Below are positions 12,361-13,993 of a DNA stretch of 13,993 nucleotides, piece after piece. Origin of the DNA: a bacterium (GTDB taxonomy: Bacteria > UBA9089 > CG2-30-40-21). A program made the translations under genes and the position numbers. Numbering within the stretch: the first letter of the stretch is position 1; the number at the start of each line of letters is the position of its first letter. The notes under the pieces are model-generated. The model saw only the letters and a program-made list of their open reading frames with translations, was not told where the DNA came from and ran no database searches. Location of the stretch: NCBI GenBank assembly GCA_018814245.1, contig JAHIZN010000199.1:1-13993 (forward strand), in the 5' to 3' direction.

Positions 12361-12405
12361 AAAGTAGAAATGTCCTATTTTTACCAAAGTAGAAGTGTCC
12401 TGTTT
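12361..12405 (+). repeat. Tandem repeat resembling an insertion-sequence end
   Basis: Two copies of AAAGTAGAAATGTCCTATTT-like sequence (12361-12380 and 12386-12405), 25 bases apart, differing at two positions. Multiple short repeats of this kind are typical at the ends of some IS elements such as the IS21 type. No transposase is present, so this may be a leftover terminus. Confidence 0.45.
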
Positions 12406-12716
12406 TGTGTTAGATGAAGAACCCATTTTGGTATAAGGCAATTGCAATGAAAAGAGCCTGACAATGATTGTTCTTAGGATTTACACCCTTTGTGGATCTT
12501 TCTCTGTATTTGCGTACTATTGTTATGTTTCTGTGGTTTAATACGACAACCGCACAGGTTGAAACTTTGCGATCTTTGCGAGAATCTTTTTCCCATAATG
12601 AGAATTGCTGGAATATTGGCAGGTTTTCTGTATGCAGCATGGTGAATGATCAGGCTATGATCTTATCCTTACCCACATCTTTGGGGGACAGAGTGGGGAC
12701 AGAATTCTGATGGGAA

Positions 12717-12850
12717 ATGCTGCAAAACAACAGAAGCATGTGTCGCAAAATGATTAATAATTCAACAATTCATTAATGCAGCAATTGTCAATTGCTGAAT
12801 TGCTGAATTGCTGAATTGTTGGTGGTTGGACTTGCGGGTAATGATAAGGC
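12717..12850 (+). repeat. Large inverted repeat, left copy
   Basis: Begins ATGCTGCAA and ends ATAAGGC; includes several GAATTGCT octamers and the internal palindrome CAATTGTCAATTG. It matches the reverse complement of 13852-13993 over its full length, with scattered substitutions and one short indel. Confidence 0.85.
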
Positions 12851-12934
12851 TATGATAGGGACAAAGTCATTTGATGTTACGGGTGAGATTTTGCAAAGAT
12901 GTCCAAGTTCCAAAAACAGGGTGATACGATCATG

Positions 12935-12963
12935 GTGGTGAACGAAGATTCTTCGTTCACCAC
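12935..12963. repeat. Perfect 29-bp palindrome
   Basis: Fourteen-base arms (GTGGTGAACGAAGA and its complement) around one T. It begins 46 bases beyond the stop of the unknown gene on the minus strand. A stem this stable could protect or end that transcript; no T-run is seen on either side. Confidence 0.8.
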
Positions 12964-13008
12964 TTGTCTTGCTGACAATTGATCTCTGACAGCCCAAAAT
13001 ATTACAAT

Positions 13009-13716
13009 TTATACAATCCTTAAGATTGAAGGATGTCTCTGGGTAGCAAGCTCTTTTAGGGAACTGATTGTTTCTAAATATGTATCTACATCACCCTGAA
13101 TACCCTTTTCCCGTTTTTCTTCTTCGGAGACAGTGATCTTGCGACCAATTATTGGACCTGTACCGGTTGTCTCACCAAACTGGTCTGTCGTCTCTAATAC
13201 CACCAAGCTGTCATCAAAGACAGTAAAATGCTGTAATTTTTTGCATAGTTCGGGTTGCCATTCCTTAAATTCATGCCTGAGAATAACTACCAATTCAGCC
13301 CGATTGGCTTCGCAAATTAATTCTCTTCGTTGGTATCGGATGATTTCTTTAACCTTATCTCTGGCAAAGGTCTCTTTTGATATTACAAAAAATCGTGTAA
13401 TCTTTATTTGTCTGTCTTTTCGTTGGAGAAGAGATTTATTTATCTCTTGAAGCCTTTGGTGAAAGGGATCATCCTTCCATCTTTCTACCCAAAAATCAAT
13501 GCAATTTAATTCCTTTTGTGTCTCTTCGGTTTCCTTCAGGATAAGGGTAGATAACTCTTTTTTATCATCCATAAAACACCAGCCATTTTTTTTCATCTCC
13601 TCGACCCTTGTTTGCCATTTCATCATACCTTCTTCAATCAGGATAACCTCTCGAAGGGCAACCTTTCTCAGATATGTGTCATCAATGCCATCTACGATGT
13701 GTCTCAATCCTTCCAT
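13009..13716 (-). CDS. Hypothetical protein between inverted repeats
   Basis: A 235-residue soluble protein that I do not recognise with certainty. The start is firm: AAAGGAGG (13727-13734) lies 10 bases upstream of the ATG. The N-terminal half is highly charged and probably helical (residues 1-100, many Glu/Lys). The second half alternates strand-like stretches: ITRFFVISKE, AELVVILRHE, LQHFTVFDDSLVVLETTD. This ends with a helix carrying VDTYLETISSLKELA. The order 'FVIS, long helix, LVVI, F-x-V-F-D-D, terminal helix' recalls small regulatory domains next to signalling or phospholipase D-like proteins, but that is an impression only. There is no signal peptide or membrane segment. No same-strand neighbours are in view; it stands alone between ~140-bp inverted repeats, so it could be a cargo gene. 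Confidence 0.75.
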   Translation of the reverse strand: MEGLRHIVDGIDDTYLRKVALREVILIEEGMMKWQTRVEEMKKNGWCFMDDKKELSTLILKETEETQKELNCIDFWVERWKDDPFHQRLQEINKSLLQRKDRQIKITRFFVISKETFARDKVKEIIRYQRRELICEANRAELVVILRHEFKEWQPELCKKLQHFTVFDDSLVVLETTDQFGETTGTGPIIGRKITVSEEEKREKGIQGDVDTYLETISSLKELATQRHPSILRIV

Positions 13717-13851
13717 GATTTAATTCCTCCTTTCTTGATTTTTAATGTCCAAAAACAATTATCCAACTAATCCTTTTTCCACTAATATCGTGTCAACTGT
13801 TAATTGTCACATAGTTAATTATGTATGGACAGAGCCTGCCTCCCTGCATTC

Positions 13852-13993
13852 GCCTTATCCTTACCCACAAGTCCACCCACCATTAATTCAACAATTCAGC
13901 AATTCAGCAATTCAACAATTGACAATTGCTGAATTAATGAATTGTTGAATTGTTAATCATTTTGCGGTACATGCTTCTGTTATCTTGCAGCAT
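13852..13993 (-). repeat. Large inverted repeat, right copy (cut by window edge)
   Basis: Reverse complement of 12717-12850, including the octamer array and the CAATTGTCAATTG core. The match runs to the last base of the window, so the repeat may extend further. Upstream, 13791-13796 holds a TTGACA on the minus strand, but no good -10 partner is seen for the 13009-13716 gene. Confidence 0.85.

Larger units (their letters stand above)
12301..13008. other. Gene-free, repeat-rich tract
   Basis: About 700 bases without a convincing gene. From left to right it holds the lpxK promoter and a tandem IS-end-like repeat (12361-12405). Blocks shared with the window's start follow (12479-12506 and 12546-12558). 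Next come a GGGGACAGA doublet (12684-12703), the left copy of a large inverted repeat (12717-12850) and a perfect palindrome (12935-12963). Short open frames here have no ribosome site or recognisable homology. Confidence 0.65.

Noticed and set aside
12410..12640. Minus-strand frame of 76 codons
   Set aside because: It runs through a block duplicated at the window's start, has no ribosome site and shows no family resemblance.

Overview
The window looks like a chromosomal segment of a Gram-negative bacterium with AT-leaning sequence and unusually dense small repeats. The Gram-negative inference rests on lipid A and core-oligosaccharide genes (lpxK plus two GT9 heptosyltransferase-like genes). 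Bacterial housekeeping genes (rplM-rpsI, leuS) and sigma70-type promoters (TTGACA, 17-bp spacer, extended -10) fix the domain. The mix of an Flp-type pilin, a ROK sugar kinase, an isolated MotA-like protein and heavy repeat load would suit an uncultured candidate-phylum lineage, but I cannot assign a phylum from sequence alone.

Layout. 1-530: repeat-rich leader with folded repeat elements and a good promoter for a small Flp pilin gene (531-758). 759-1002: hairpin-rich convergent spacer. 1003-2546 (minus): 5-formyltetrahydrofolate cyclo-ligase followed by a ROK glucokinase-like gene, overlapping as TAATG. 2547-2886: block of 34-bp hairpin repeats and heptamer arrays, then the promoter of rplM-rpsI (2887-3735). 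4025-4832: toxin-antitoxin-like pair whose PIN-domain toxin is broken by a 119-bp MITE with 15-bp terminal inverted repeats and a TCGA target duplication; the downstream small partner is intact. 5022-7637: leuS, carrying repeat DNA translated in frame. 7638-7849: nested inverted-repeat element. 7850-8644: motA-like gene with no motB beside it. 8645-8956: tandem ~83-bp folded repeats running into the 3' end of a GT9 gene. 8931-12300 (minus): lpxK, GT9, GT9, an outer-membrane lipopolysaccharide cluster. 12301-13993: a repeat-rich tract with inverted ~140-bp repeats on both sides of one unrecognised gene (13009-13716).

The main observation is that intergenic-type repeats have also entered genes. 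leuS contains about 53 codons of the same composite repeat that lies between the folate gene and rplM. leuS also has a heptamer array, the folate cyclo-ligase has a hairpin repeat, lpxK has a probable ~26-residue insert, and one GT9 gene takes its last eight codons and stop from a repeat. Each of these keeps the frame. The PIN toxin is the exception, being inactivated. This resembles, in principle, the Rickettsia palindromic elements that insert in frame into protein genes, but with different sequences. The repeat family here may be undescribed.
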